64,000 nucleotides of DNA, taken from NCBI GenBank assembly GCA_947493005.1, contig CANLOY010000004.1, positions 372,001 through 436,000 on the forward strand. Reading direction: 5' to 3'. The DNA comes from an uncultured Roseivirga sp. Its GTDB lineage: Bacteria > Bacteroidota > Bacteroidia > Cytophagales > Cyclobacteriaceae. Numbering within the stretch: position 1 is the stretch's first letter; every line of letters begins with the position of its first letter. Under the pieces are notes generated by a model that did not search any database, was not told where the DNA came from, and saw nothing but the letters and a program-made list of their open reading frames with translations. Position numbers and translations under genes: made by a program. Below are positions 36,855-45,208 of the stretch, in pieces.

Positions 36855-37824
36855 AGTAGCAGTTGGAATAGATATAGGAGGTACCAGTACGAAAATTGGT
36901 GCTGTTGACGAAAACGGAAGAATTCATTTTCAGTCAAAACTAACGACCAATCGTTATTCAGATTTTCAAACCTTTATAAAGGTTATTGCAAAAACTATTA
37001 ACCGAGAGTTGAACGAAGGTGTCCAATATCTGGAATTGATAGGTGTAGGGATTGGAGCTCCTCATGGAGTTCGAAAGACAGGAAATATAGAATATGCTTC
37101 TAATTTGCCATGGAAGGGAATTCTGCCATTGCGTGAACTATTAGAGGAAGAACTTGATGTTAAGGTTTTAGTGACCAACGATGCCAACGCAGCGGCTATT
37201 GGGGAAAAGGTTTTTGGTGGAGCAAAGGAAATGAAAGACTTTGTGATGATTACCTTAGGAACCGGGCTGGGAAGTGCTATTTATACCAATAATCAATTAG
37301 TTGAAGGATTTGAAGGCTTTGCAGGAGAACTAGGCCACGTTATATATAACCATAACAACGGACGTCACTGCAGGTGTGGCAGAAGGGGGTGTTTGGAAAC
37401 CTATGTGAGTGCTACAGGCATCAAGCGAACAGTTTACAAACTATTGGCCGATCACTTTACAAATAGTGATTTAAGAGGTCTGAGTTTCAATGAGCTGTCA
37501 ACAACAATGATCACCGATGCTGCCAAAAAAGGAGATCCAATTGCCCTGGAGGCATTTGACTATACAGGCAGGGTATTAGGTTCAAAACTGGCTGAGACGG
37601 TTCATCATACCAATCCCGAAGCCATTTTTCTTTTAGGAGGGCTTTCTAAGGCTGGGGATTATATTTTTAAGCCAACCAAGGAATATATGGAGCAACATTT
37701 AATGGGAGTTTTTCAGAATAAGGTTCAAATTCTACCTTCTCAAATGTTAGGAGCTTCAGCAGCCGTATTGGGTGCAGCGGGCATGCTTTGGAACAGTCTG
37801 GAAAACCAAATGTTCTCCGTTTAG
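36847..37824 (+). CDS. ROK-family sugar kinase, probable GlcNAc kinase
   Basis: I use the ATG at 36847 (MTKVAVGIDIGGT) rather than 36835, because it leaves the usual short lead before the phosphate loop and an 8-base overlap with the symporter. It has DIGGTSTKIGAVD, the catalytic aspartate in NDANAAAIGE, LGTGLGSAIYTN and the ROK zinc motif HCRCGRRGCLETY. In this operon it most likely phosphorylates GlcNAc to GlcNAc-6-phosphate, the feed for the NagB-LmbE fusion. Confidence 0.93.
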   Translation: MTKVAVGIDIGGTSTKIGAVDENGRIHFQSKLTTNRYSDFQTFIKVIAKTINRELNEGVQYLELIGVGIGAPHGVRKTGNIEYASNLPWKGILPLRELLEEELDVKVLVTNDANAAAIGEKVFGGAKEMKDFVMITLGTGLGSAIYTNNQLVEGFEGFAGELGHVIYNHNNGRHCRCGRRGCLETYVSATGIKRTVYKLLADHFTNSDLRGLSFNELSTTMITDAAKKGDPIALEAFDYTGRVLGSKLAETVHHTNPEAIFLLGGLSKAGDYIFKPTKEYMEQHLMGVFQNKVQILPSQMLGASAAVLGAAGMLWNSLENQMFSV

Positions 37825-37862
37825 CGTATTTTAATATCTTTTCTTTTGGCTATTTTTCCAAA

Positions 37863-38558
37863 ATGAAACGATTAATCATCATTGCTCTGATCTTCGCATC
37901 TGTGTCAGCTATGGCACAAGACCCTACTGCTGGACGGTACACTTTTGTGTTTTTAAATACTAATGAAGATCGTCCCGAATTGCCGAAGGAACAGGTAGAT
38001 AGTTTGCAGGCCGGACACATCGCGAATATCAACAAATTGGTGAAAGCAAAGAAGATGATTGCTGCGGGTCCGTTTTATGGAGGTGGGGGCATTTTTATTT
38101 TTGATACTAACCTTGAACAAACTCAAGCTGTTTTAGATACAGACCCTGCAATTGCAGCAGGAAGGTTTAAACTGGAAGTAATTCCCTTTAATATGGATAT
38201 GGGAGAAATCTGTACATTATGGGATGTGCCAGAAGAGAGAATTGGGATGACCACCTATTTTATCATGCGTTATACTAACAAGTTTAATAATGATGGTGCC
38301 TATGGAGCTAAGACAAACCGTTATACTATGAATCATCTGAGAAAGGCTCAGCATCAATTCAAAGATGTACAGATACTTGGAGACTTGAATTTTGATGGGA
38401 ATAAAGGACAGGTAGTCATCTTTAAAGGTGATGAGCAAGAGATGGAGAATTACAAAGCCTTTTTTGAAAAACATGAACTTGTTCGAAAAGGCATCATGGA
38501 ATTTTACTTAAAGAAACTCTATTTTCCAGAAGGAGTTTTCTGTGAGAAGGAGTATTAA
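37863..38558 (+). CDS. Secreted YCII-like domain protein
   Basis: Start set at 37863 because MKRLIIIALIFASVSAMAQ is a clear signal peptide; the frame opens earlier inside the kinase gene. The mature part begins with a YCII-type ferredoxin-like fold (YTFVFLNTNEDRPELPKEQVDSLQ ... AAGPFYGGGGIFIFD), followed by a second similar unit (YFIMRYTNKFN ... QHQFKDVQILGDL). Function unknown; YCII proteins are thought to be small enzymes. It follows the GlcNAc genes by 38 bases but has no obvious link. Confidence 0.8.
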   Translation: MKRLIIIALIFASVSAMAQDPTAGRYTFVFLNTNEDRPELPKEQVDSLQAGHIANINKLVKAKKMIAAGPFYGGGGIFIFDTNLEQTQAVLDTDPAIAAGRFKLEVIPFNMDMGEICTLWDVPEERIGMTTYFIMRYTNKFNNDGAYGAKTNRYTMNHLRKAQHQFKDVQILGDLNFDGNKGQVVIFKGDEQEMENYKAFFEKHELVRKGIMEFYLKKLYFPEGVFCEKEY

Positions 38559-38565
38559 AAAGTAA

Positions 38566-38611
38566 TGAGTATTGCGTATTGAGATACGATGTACGTATTA
38601 CGCAATACTCA
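38566..38611. terminator. Long inverted repeat between convergent genes
   Basis: TGAGTATTGCGTA (38566-38578) pairs perfectly with 38599-38611. The 20-nt loop holds a smaller stem (ATACG ... CGTAT). It sits between the stops of the YCII protein and the convergent oxidoreductase and probably ends both transcripts, although there is no strong T run. Confidence 0.5.
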
Positions 38612-38614
38612 CTA

Positions 38615-39598
38615 CTAATTACTTTCTACTACAACAACATTCTTCCCAATTACCTTTCTATCCATTAAATCCCTTATGGCCTGAGCACCTTCTGCTAGTG
38701 AATACTGTCGATTAATATGCTGTTTCAACTGTCCTGATTTGATCCAATCCAATATTTGTTGAAAATTCTTCATGCTTTCCTCAGGCTGTTTTTGAGCGAA
38801 AGCGCCCCAGAAAACACCAACAATTGATGCACCTTTTAAAAGTGGTAAGTTCAAACGAATAGCAGCAGGGGCACCACCAGCAAACCCAACAACCAAGTAA
38901 CGACCTTGCCATGCCAGAGAACGAACGGCAGGTTCAGAAAACTGATCTCCCACAGGATCAAAAACTACATCAATTCCTTTCTCATTGGTTAATGACTTGA
39001 TTCGCTCTCTTAGGTTTTCCTTTGAATAATTAATCGTTTCGTGAGCACCTGACTGTTTGCAGACTTCTAGTTTATCGTCAGTAGAAGCAGCAGCAATCAC
39101 TTTGGCACCCATTAACTTACCCAATTGCACTGCGGCCAGACCAACACCACCTGAAGCACCTAAGACCAAAAGCGTTTCGTTAGGCTGCAGCTGAGCTCTT
39201 TGTTTCAGTGCGTATAAGGAAGTGCCACATGTATACATTGTTGTTGCCCCAGTGACAAAATCCATTTCATCTGGCATTGGTAAGCACTTGTGACTTTCTG
39301 CAATAGCGTATTCGGCAAAACCTCCCCATCCGGTAAGTGCAAAAACCTTATCTCCAGGTTTTACATGTTGAACATTGTCTCCAATAGCTTCAACAGTACC
39401 AGACACTTCACCACCAGGAGCAAAAGGGAGTTCTGGTTTGAACTGGTATTTATTCTGAATGATCAGTGTATCGGGAAAATTAACACCACAAGCCGCTACC
39501 CTGATGAGAACTTGGTTTTCTGATGGTTTAGGTATATCAACTTCGGACAAGACTAAAGATTCAGGTTGCCCGAAGTTATTACAGAGTAGTGCTTTCAT
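38615..39598 (-). CDS. NADPH:quinone oxidoreductase family (MDR superfamily)
   Basis: A 327-residue cytoplasmic enzyme of the zinc-free medium-chain dehydrogenase/quinone reductase type. It has the N-terminal GroES-like fold (ILVRVAACGVNFPDT-like segment, PFAPGGEVSGTVEAIG, VFALTGWGGFAEYA) and a Rossmann domain with VLGASGGVGLAAVQLGKLMGA. It reduces quinones or activated double bonds with NADPH. The substrate cannot be told from sequence. It lies 7 bases downstream of the SIMPL gene on the same strand. Confidence 0.92.
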   Translation of the reverse strand: MKALLCNNFGQPESLVLSEVDIPKPSENQVLIRVAACGVNFPDTLIIQNKYQFKPELPFAPGGEVSGTVEAIGDNVQHVKPGDKVFALTGWGGFAEYAIAESHKCLPMPDEMDFVTGATTMYTCGTSLYALKQRAQLQPNETLLVLGASGGVGLAAVQLGKLMGAKVIAAASTDDKLEVCKQSGAHETINYSKENLRERIKSLTNEKGIDVVFDPVGDQFSEPAVRSLAWQGRYLVVGFAGGAPAAIRLNLPLLKGASIVGVFWGAFAQKQPEESMKNFQQILDWIKSGQLKQHINRQYSLAEGAQAIRDLMDRKVIGKNVVVVESN

Positions 39599-39604
39599 TT
39601 ATTC

Positions 39605-40324
39605 TTATTTGGAATAAATGTAGAAAGAGATATCGATTCTTTTAGACATAGTTTGTTTGGCTATATTGAAATCTCCAAAAGCAGCTTCTTCTTCTACCAT
39701 ATCCATCTTCATGCTTTCCAATTGCATGTTTCTTCGAGCCTGAAAAGGTGTTCCTTGCATATAGTTTACACTTCTTACCCTGCCTGTTTCAAAATTCCCA
39801 GCTTTGCCTAACATACTGGCTTGATGACGAGCATTATCAAAAGCGGCATTGATCAGTTGCTCTTCTACATCGGCCTTCATTTGATTACTGAAGAAAGAAC
39901 TTGTGCTAATATTAACATTTGAGTTGGCTTCTGAAATAACATTCAGTAAGTGAACAATACTCTTGGATTTAGCCTTAATCTCAAGCTGTAATGACTGATT
40001 TGCAGTATAAGTGGTCTTTCTTTTAGGGTCGTATCTATAGTCGTTTACATATGTATTAAAACCGAGCGTTTTAATGCTGTCAGAAGAAATATTCGTTTGT
40101 TTAGTAATGGCCTTAATCATCTTATCCATTTCGTCATTGAGCTTATCAACAGATTTCTTCATTTTATCAGTTGTTACAGTGAACATCAAATCGAACCGGA
40201 ACATATCGGGGATAACTTCCATTTCGGCAATTCCGGTAACGTTTAAGGTGTTTGCTTCCTGATTTTGAGCAAAGGAATACAAAGGAATAAGGATTGCTAT
40301 TATAATTAGTTTGAGCTTTTTCAT
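39605..40324 (-). CDS. SIMPL/DUF541 periplasmic protein
   Basis: Start taken at 40324, giving signal peptide MKKLKLIIIAILIPLYSFAQ; the longer frame from 40348 adds 8 unlikely residues. The SIMPL domain begins NVTGIAEMEVIPDMFRFDLMF and ends in the typical repeat near RVRSVNYMQG. In other bacteria such proteins form large periplasmic assemblies or support envelope stress resistance; the role here is unknown. Confidence 0.88.
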   Translation of the reverse strand: MKKLKLIIIAILIPLYSFAQNQEANTLNVTGIAEMEVIPDMFRFDLMFTVTTDKMKKSVDKLNDEMDKMIKAITKQTNISSDSIKTLGFNTYVNDYRYDPKRKTTYTANQSLQLEIKAKSKSIVHLLNVISEANSNVNISTSSFFSNQMKADVEEQLINAAFDNARHQASMLGKAGNFETGRVRSVNYMQGTPFQARRNMQLESMKMDMVEEEAAFGDFNIAKQTMSKRIDISFYIYSK

Positions 40325-40374
40325 TTCTGTCTTTTTAAAACCAGACACTACAAGTACCAGGCCAGTTGGGATTT

Positions 40375-40980
40375 TTAGCGTTTATATTTGTCGTTTAGCC
40401 CTTCTCCAGATTGGATCATAGGAATGATTTTTTCTAATCGCTTTTGCTTGGTTTCTTCCCGTTTTGCAGTTTCGATGTATTCGGCAAAATCTCTTTTGTT
40501 GGTTAAGGAGTGTGACTCAAAACTTTCTTTCAGAGAATTATCAGTATCCAATACACTTTGTAGCTCTTTGGGAATAATTAATGGTTTTGAAGTCCTTGGC
40601 ATAGGTTTAATTTCTCTTCCTGCTTTTTGATTTTCTATTGCTTCATCGATGTAAGCTCTTATTAATTCTTCATTTTCCTGTATTTCACTAATCGAATTAA
40701 ATCGCCATTGCCTCATTGCCTGAGTTTTCCCTTCCTGAGCATTAACAAGCTTGTTTTGACTATCTTTTAGCAACCCACCTTGAAAAAACCAAATGCCCGT
40801 ATAGGCTTTAAAAGAACCTAAGCCAATCACATTTTTTCCATTGATCATGTATACAGGGAATAGCCATTTAATGGTTTCTTGGAAAGGGAAGGAGGTAACG
40901 ATACTTCTTAATAGCGTAATGGCATCTCTTTGATCTGCATGGTTTAAAATGTACTCATCAACTGTTTTGCTTTTTTTCAT
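40375..40980 (-). CDS. DUF1801 plus YdeI/OmpD-associated domain protein
   Basis: A 201-residue cytoplasmic protein. The N-terminal half is DUF1801-like (ITLLRSIVTSFPFQETIKWLFPVYMING ... GIWFFQGGLLKD). The C-terminal part has the YdeI/OmdA pattern (IPKELQSVLDTDNSLKESFESHSLTNKRDFAEYIETAKREETKQKRLEKII). The combination is frequent; the proposed roles (iron handling, bacteriocin protection) are weakly supported. Confidence 0.87.
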   Translation of the reverse strand: MKKSKTVDEYILNHADQRDAITLLRSIVTSFPFQETIKWLFPVYMINGKNVIGLGSFKAYTGIWFFQGGLLKDSQNKLVNAQEGKTQAMRQWRFNSISEIQENEELIRAYIDEAIENQKAGREIKPMPRTSKPLIIPKELQSVLDTDNSLKESFESHSLTNKRDFAEYIETAKREETKQKRLEKIIPMIQSGEGLNDKYKR

Positions 40981-41046
40981 GGCTTGATGGTAAGTTTATT
41001 AAGTGATTACAGCAGGAATTTCTTAAAAACTTCCAGTCAAAACAAA

Positions 41047-42108
41047 CTAGTTGCTTCTTGCAGCAAGAATTAATTTTTCAGCATTGCTACCAGTCAATTG
41101 CCAGGTAAGACATCTTACGCTGCCTCCCATGGCACAAACGCCCTCGGCATTAATGGTTACCACCTTTTTTGAAGTATTAGATCTAATGATATTCAAAGCC
41201 TCTTGTTCATGAGGCATATTAAAGGTGGGAACATAAACGTTTTTATGAGTAACGGCTGCATTTAAATTTACACCGCAGGCAGACTCAAATCCTTCCCACT
41301 GACCAGGAGGATTAGTAGTATACTGAACAGGTACTTCAATGATGTTAGCGTCTGGAAAAGCACTTTTTAATTCGGATAATACCTTACGCTGAAAAGCAGC
41401 ATCTTCGGAGTAATTATTAACAAGTAAGGTATTGGTGTCAATCCAGCTTACCATGCCATCAGCATGAGCCAGAGTTTCTTCATCAGGTTCAATGATAGCT
41501 ACTTCCGAAGCATTCAATAAATTTTTGAGCTTTTGTACACCCTCTTGATAGGTTAAACGATTGTCTTCCAGAAAGCGAGTAGTTGTAATAACACGTCCAC
41601 TATAGTTGTCGACAATATTACCACCATCTATTAATAAGTCTGTATCTGATCGGGTAATACCAATTTCATTAGCAAACCCATTAAAGCTATTCTGTACTTC
41701 TTTGCTTTGCTGACGTGTCATGGAAGCCCATGTGTAAGTGAACTGAACCGGAAGATCAGGATTTACAGTAGTAAAGTCGCGCATCCATATGTCATATACA
41801 TCTGCAGTAATGAGGATATCTTCAGGCAGGCGTCCTTCATAAAATCGCCTGGTGTCTTTATCAACAATGACTACTACATTATCATTATTCATAATGGATT
41901 TAGCGTATTCAATCTGAAAATCTACTATCATATTGAAAGCATCGGAATAGTAACGATTGTTAATAGAAGGGGCAGACAGTACTAAAAGCATTCTGTCACT
42001 GCTTAGCACGTTAGTTAATGTGTCAGCCGTTGATTCATCAGATTCGGAAGGGTTGCAAGAAGATATTGCCATGCCTAATGCGATTAGTAAGGAAATCATT
42101 CGTTTCAT
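41047..42108 (-). CDS. Agmatine/peptidyl-arginine deiminase family lipoprotein
   Basis: A 353-residue protein with a lipoprotein signal (ALGMAISSC, cysteine at about residue 18) and a guanidino-modifying fold: DIWMRDFTTVNP, LLIDGGNIVDN, LAHADGMVSW (catalytic His and Asp) and the C-terminal catalytic cysteine in MGGSVRCLTWQL. Family members hydrolyse agmatine or peptidyl-arginine to citrulline-type products. A lipid-anchored form suggests action on extracellular substrates. It is divergent from the damage-tolerance cassette. Confidence 0.85.
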   Translation of the reverse strand: MKRMISLLIALGMAISSCNPSESDESTADTLTNVLSSDRMLLVLSAPSINNRYYSDAFNMIVDFQIEYAKSIMNNDNVVVIVDKDTRRFYEGRLPEDILITADVYDIWMRDFTTVNPDLPVQFTYTWASMTRQQSKEVQNSFNGFANEIGITRSDTDLLIDGGNIVDNYSGRVITTTRFLEDNRLTYQEGVQKLKNLLNASEVAIIEPDEETLAHADGMVSWIDTNTLLVNNYSEDAAFQRKVLSELKSAFPDANIIEVPVQYTTNPPGQWEGFESACGVNLNAAVTHKNVYVPTFNMPHEQEALNIIRSNTSKKVVTINAEGVCAMGGSVRCLTWQLTGSNAEKLILAARSN

Positions 42109-42231
42109 GGTTTTGGTTGCTATTATACCATTACATACAGTGCGTGTGTATTTACCCTACCTTTCAAAATGTTGTCCTGAGAGTCCTTAACCCGCTTTTT
42201 TATTTGAAATCATATTTGCTAAAATTTATAG

Positions 42232-42261
42232 TTTGATATACTAATAATATTAGTATATTTG
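42232..42261 (+). promoter_or_regulatory. Bacteroidota-type promoter with embedded palindromic operator
   Basis: TTTG at 42232-42235 and TATATTTG at 42254-42261 match the -33 (TTTG) and -7 (TAnnTTTG) boxes of the Bacteroidota housekeeping sigma factor, 18 bases apart. The spacer and the start of the -7 box are filled by a perfect inverted repeat: ATATACTAAT (42236-42245), 3 nt, ATTAGTATAT (42249-42258). This looks like a classic repressor site, plausibly for an SOS-type repressor, given the polymerase genes downstream. Confidence 0.65.
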
Positions 42262-42289
42262 AATCATGATCGCAGTCAACACAAAATCA

Positions 42290-42874
42290 ATGTTCACATA
42301 TACCACACTTAGTGAGTATCTGATAATGGCATTACCATATGCCGAAATAAGCCAGGAGGTAAAGCTCTTTAAGAAGGAGTTTTTTAACAGATATGGAGCA
42401 TATTCAGGTCAGAATTCGTGTGCCCATATTCGTCTAGTGTCTTTCTTTCAACCTGAAGAAAGAGAGGAAAGGATATTGAATGCGGCTCAGGAAGTGTTAG
42501 CTCAAATTAATGGGTTTGAAGTGTTTTTGAGCGGATTTGGATTTAATGGAGTGACGAGAGATGTTTATCTGGATGTTCTGAATAAACAGTCATTGACAGA
42601 TGTGTATAACCTGCTTCGGTTGCGTCTTTTTAAGGAGTTAATATCGCTTGCGTTTTTGAATAAGGATTATGAGCCTGAAATGTCTATTGCACGTAATTTA
42701 TCGGCACTTCAATTCATGGATGCCATCCGGGATTACGAGCAAGTGCCTTATACTAATAATTTTAGAATTACCCGATTGCACATACTAAAAAGAAAAGCAC
42801 CATTTAATACCTGGGAAAGTTTGACGACACTGCCCTTTGCTAAATCAGAAGGAGAGTTGCTGGGGCTATATTAA
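42290..42874 (+). CDS. 2H-phosphoesterase (2'-5' RNA ligase)-like protein with degenerate motif
   Basis: The frame opens at ATG 42266, but the promoter boxes would place the transcript start at about that base, so I prefer ATG 42290 (194 residues). The layout recalls 2'-5' RNA ligase-like proteins: YLIMALPYAEISQEVKLFKKEF, then CAHIRLVSFF at the first HxT position and PEMSIARNL at the second. The second histidine is replaced by Met and the first motif is HIR, so catalysis is doubtful. First gene of the polymerase cassette. Confidence 0.65.
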   Translation: MFTYTTLSEYLIMALPYAEISQEVKLFKKEFFNRYGAYSGQNSCAHIRLVSFFQPEEREERILNAAQEVLAQINGFEVFLSGFGFNGVTRDVYLDVLNKQSLTDVYNLLRLRLFKELISLAFLNKDYEPEMSIARNLSALQFMDAIRDYEQVPYTNNFRITRLHILKRKAPFNTWESLTTLPFAKSEGELLGLY

Positions 42875-42896
42875 TATGTTTAGGTGAACACCTTAT

Positions 42897-42944
42897 GTTG
42901 GTAATAGACCAACCTGTTTCCGCCATACCAGGTGGCGGAAACAG
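42897..42944. repeat. Palindromic repeat fragment F plus strong hairpin
   Basis: A short hairpin (GTTGGT, 5 nt, ACCAAC; 42897-42913) resembles the core of the dispersed repeat. Next to it is a perfect 12-bp stem, CTGTTTCCGCCA (42914-42925) pairing with 42933-42944, which is GC-rich against its surroundings. No T run follows, so it may be an RNA-processing or attenuation element inside the cassette transcript rather than a terminator. Confidence 0.5.
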
Positions 42945-43000
42945 TATAGGTGGATTTAATTAAAGACTGATTATCTGAATAAAATTATAAACCGATTGTT

Positions 43001-43453
43001 ATGAAAAGTTTTAGAAGTTTGAAGATACTGGAACAAGGAATGGAGATTGTTTCTACTACTCATCAATTGGCCAATAAATACACACAGACCGATATGGCTG
43101 GATTGATTAATGAAATTAATCTTCTGGCCATTCGCATTCCTTCATGTATAGCTGAGGGAAGTAAAGAAGAAGTGGGTAACTATAAGCAAGGCCTAAAACA
43201 AGCATTAGGATCGGTGAAGAATATAGAAGAGAAACTTATGGAGATTCCTTCATCGCCACTTACACACCCACTAAACAGGTTGAAAGATCTGGTAAGTGTG
43301 GAACATCAACTAATAGAAAAAGCATTAGGGTATTCACCAGAGCAGAGAGTTCCAAACAGGCCATTAAAACGTTCAAGACTTTCTGTTGCATCTGTAGAAC
43401 CTCTGATGGCACGAATTAAGGTTTCTCAAGGAGTCCAGGGAGAGCTTTTTTAG
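43001..43453 (+). CDS. Four-helix-bundle protein with extended C-terminus
   Basis: A 150-residue protein. The family core is visible: LEQGMEIVSTTHQLANKY, then IRIPSCIAEGSKEEVGNYKQGLKQALGSVKNIEEKL, matching the four-helix-bundle (rRNA intervening-sequence type) pattern SIPxNIAEGxxR ... FLxxAxGSxxE. The C-terminal 50 residues are basic and proline-containing and unlike the usual family end. Its role next to DNA polymerases is unknown. Gene 43485 is a second, more typical member. Confidence 0.75.
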   Translation: MKSFRSLKILEQGMEIVSTTHQLANKYTQTDMAGLINEINLLAIRIPSCIAEGSKEEVGNYKQGLKQALGSVKNIEEKLMEIPSSPLTHPLNRLKDLVSVEHQLIEKALGYSPEQRVPNRPLKRSRLSVASVEPLMARIKVSQGVQGELF

Positions 43454-43484
43454 CTACAAGTTTTACGGTTCAAGTTCCAAGGGT

Positions 43485-43835
43485 ATGAGGGATTTTAAAA
43501 AGTTAAGGGTTTGGAAAAATGGCATAGAACTAACCGTAATGGTGTATGAATTGGTTAAACAATTGCCCAACCACGAAAAATATGGTTTGATAAGCCAGAT
43601 GACAAGGTGTGCTAGTTCAATTCCGGTTAATATTGCGGAGGGAGGGAGTCGGACAAGCTCAAGGGAGTACAAACGATTTTTGGAAATATCGCTTGGCTCA
43701 TCGTTTGAGTTAGAGACATTTCTTGTAATTATTCAAAAGTTAGACTTGGTGAAAGGTTCTGATATTGATGATTTAAACCTTTTAAATAGTGATCAGCAAA
43801 AAATGCTTTCTGGCTTAATCAAGAAATTGTCTTAA
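43485..43835 (+). CDS. Four-helix-bundle protein (rRNA intervening-sequence family)
   Basis: A 116-residue canonical member: MRDFKKLRVWKNGIELTVMVYEL, SSIPVNIAEGGSRTSSREYKRFLEISLGSSFELETFLVI. These small all-helical proteins form oligomeric bundles and were first noticed inside 23S rRNA insertions, but they also occur as free genes, often near mobile or retron elements. No rRNA is nearby. It is 31 bases after the related gene and 75 bases before the Y-family polymerase. Confidence 0.9.
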   Translation: MRDFKKLRVWKNGIELTVMVYELVKQLPNHEKYGLISQMTRCASSIPVNIAEGGSRTSSREYKRFLEISLGSSFELETFLVIIQKLDLVKGSDIDDLNLLNSDQQKMLSGLIKKLS

Positions 43836-43910
43836 AAACTAATGATGTAAATGACATGTCTTGAAGCATGTAACTTAAAGCTAGTCACGTATTTTCTTAG
43901 CCACTCCTAA

Positions 43911-45140
43911 ATGCTTTTAACCAGCAGTTCATCCGATACTATCATGCATATGGACCTCGATACTTTTTTTGTGTCGGTGGAGCGTTTGATGGATGATCGT
44001 TTAAATGGAAAACCTGTGCTGATTGGTGGGGTGACTGATAGAGGAGTAGTGGCTGCGTGCAGTTATGAAGCGCGCGCGTATGGTGTACACTCGGCTATGC
44101 CTATGAAACGAGCCAGAGAACTTTGTCCGGAAGCTATTCAGATCAGAGGGAATGCAGGAACTTACAGTAAGTACTCCGAAATGGTTACAGAAATCATTAA
44201 AGAAACTGTACCTGTTTACGAAAAGACTTCTATAGATGAATTCTATGCTGACCTGACAGGCCTGGATAGATTCTATAACAGCTACCAAATGGCGACCGAA
44301 CTACGCGAACGAATCAGGAGAGAAACGGGGTTGCCCATTTCGTTTGGACTGTCTAAAAATAAAACAGTCTCAAAAGTGGCTACCGGTGTAGCAAAGCCAG
44401 ATGGTCAGCGAAAGATTGACTATGGAACAGAAAAGCCTTTTCTGGCACCACTTTCGGTGAGTAAAATCCCTATGGTAGGAGAAAAGACCCAGCAAATACT
44501 GTTTAGTTTGGGGGTCAAGCAAATCAGGACTATTCAGGAAATGCCAGTAGAACTGATGGATAAGGTATTGGGAAAGAATGGAATCAGCATATGGAAAAAA
44601 GCAAATGCCATTGATAACTCTCCTGTGATTCCTTATAGCGAGCGTAAGTCCATTTCTACAGAGCGTACTTTCGATAAAGACACTATTGATGTAGTGAAGC
44701 TAAGAGGAATACTGTTGGCAATGGCAGAGAACCTTGCTTTCCAATTAAGGAGAGGACTGAAACTGACTGCTTGTGTGACAGTTAAAGTCAGGTATTCAGA
44801 CTTTAATACATATACGCTACAATCCCGAATCCCATATACATCTGCAGATCATGTTCTGATTCCTAAGGTATTGGAACTGTTTAATAAACTATATCACAAA
44901 CGCTTGTTAGTTAGGTTAATAGGGGTGAGGTTTAGCCATTTAGTAGAAGGAGGATATCAGATCAACCTTTTCGAAGATGCTGAAGAAATCATTAGCCTGT
45001 ACCATGCAATGGATAAGATTAGAGATAAGTATGGTGATAGAAAAGTCATGAGAGCTTTTGGTATCGAAGCAAAGACAATTAGTCGATTTAATCCATTTAC
45101 AGGCGAACCACCACCATTGTTACCAAATCGTAGAAGGTAA
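43911..45140 (+). CDS. dinB: Y-family DNA polymerase (DinB/Pol IV type)
   Basis: A 409-residue translesion polymerase with intact active site: MDLDTFFVSVERL (first aspartate), SYEARAYGVHSAMP, and TSIDEFYADL (Asp-Glu). Then come helix-hairpin-helix thumb motifs (VGEKTQQILFSLGVKQIRT) and the little-finger domain. A beta-clamp-binding motif, QINLF, lies near the C-terminus, and the tail ends in a basic NRRR. It precedes the DnaE2-like gene, the common layout of a damage-induced mutagenesis cassette, with the active-site residues of a true polymerase rather than a catalytically dead ImuB. Confidence 0.94.
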   Translation: MLLTSSSSDTIMHMDLDTFFVSVERLMDDRLNGKPVLIGGVTDRGVVAACSYEARAYGVHSAMPMKRARELCPEAIQIRGNAGTYSKYSEMVTEIIKETVPVYEKTSIDEFYADLTGLDRFYNSYQMATELRERIRRETGLPISFGLSKNKTVSKVATGVAKPDGQRKIDYGTEKPFLAPLSVSKIPMVGEKTQQILFSLGVKQIRTIQEMPVELMDKVLGKNGISIWKKANAIDNSPVIPYSERKSISTERTFDKDTIDVVKLRGILLAMAENLAFQLRRGLKLTACVTVKVRYSDFNTYTLQSRIPYTSADHVLIPKVLELFNKLYHKRLLVRLIGVRFSHLVEGGYQINLFEDAEEIISLYHAMDKIRDKYGDRKVMRAFGIEAKTISRFNPFTGEPPPLLPNRRR

Positions 45141-45208
45141 ATTTAAATATGAAATAAATAACATATATAAATATGTAAAAATAAATAATTACAAATATTT
45201 AAATATTA

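Noticed and set aside
43001-43835. Four-helix-bundle genes as a sign of an rRNA intervening sequence or a retron
   Set aside because: No 23S rRNA and no reverse transcriptase are nearby; they are free-standing genes.
45141-45208. Nearly pure A/T gap with short dyads, considered as an origin or special site
   Set aside because: Only 68 bases, inside a cassette, without DnaA-box-like sequence; more likely a relaxed intergenic spacer.
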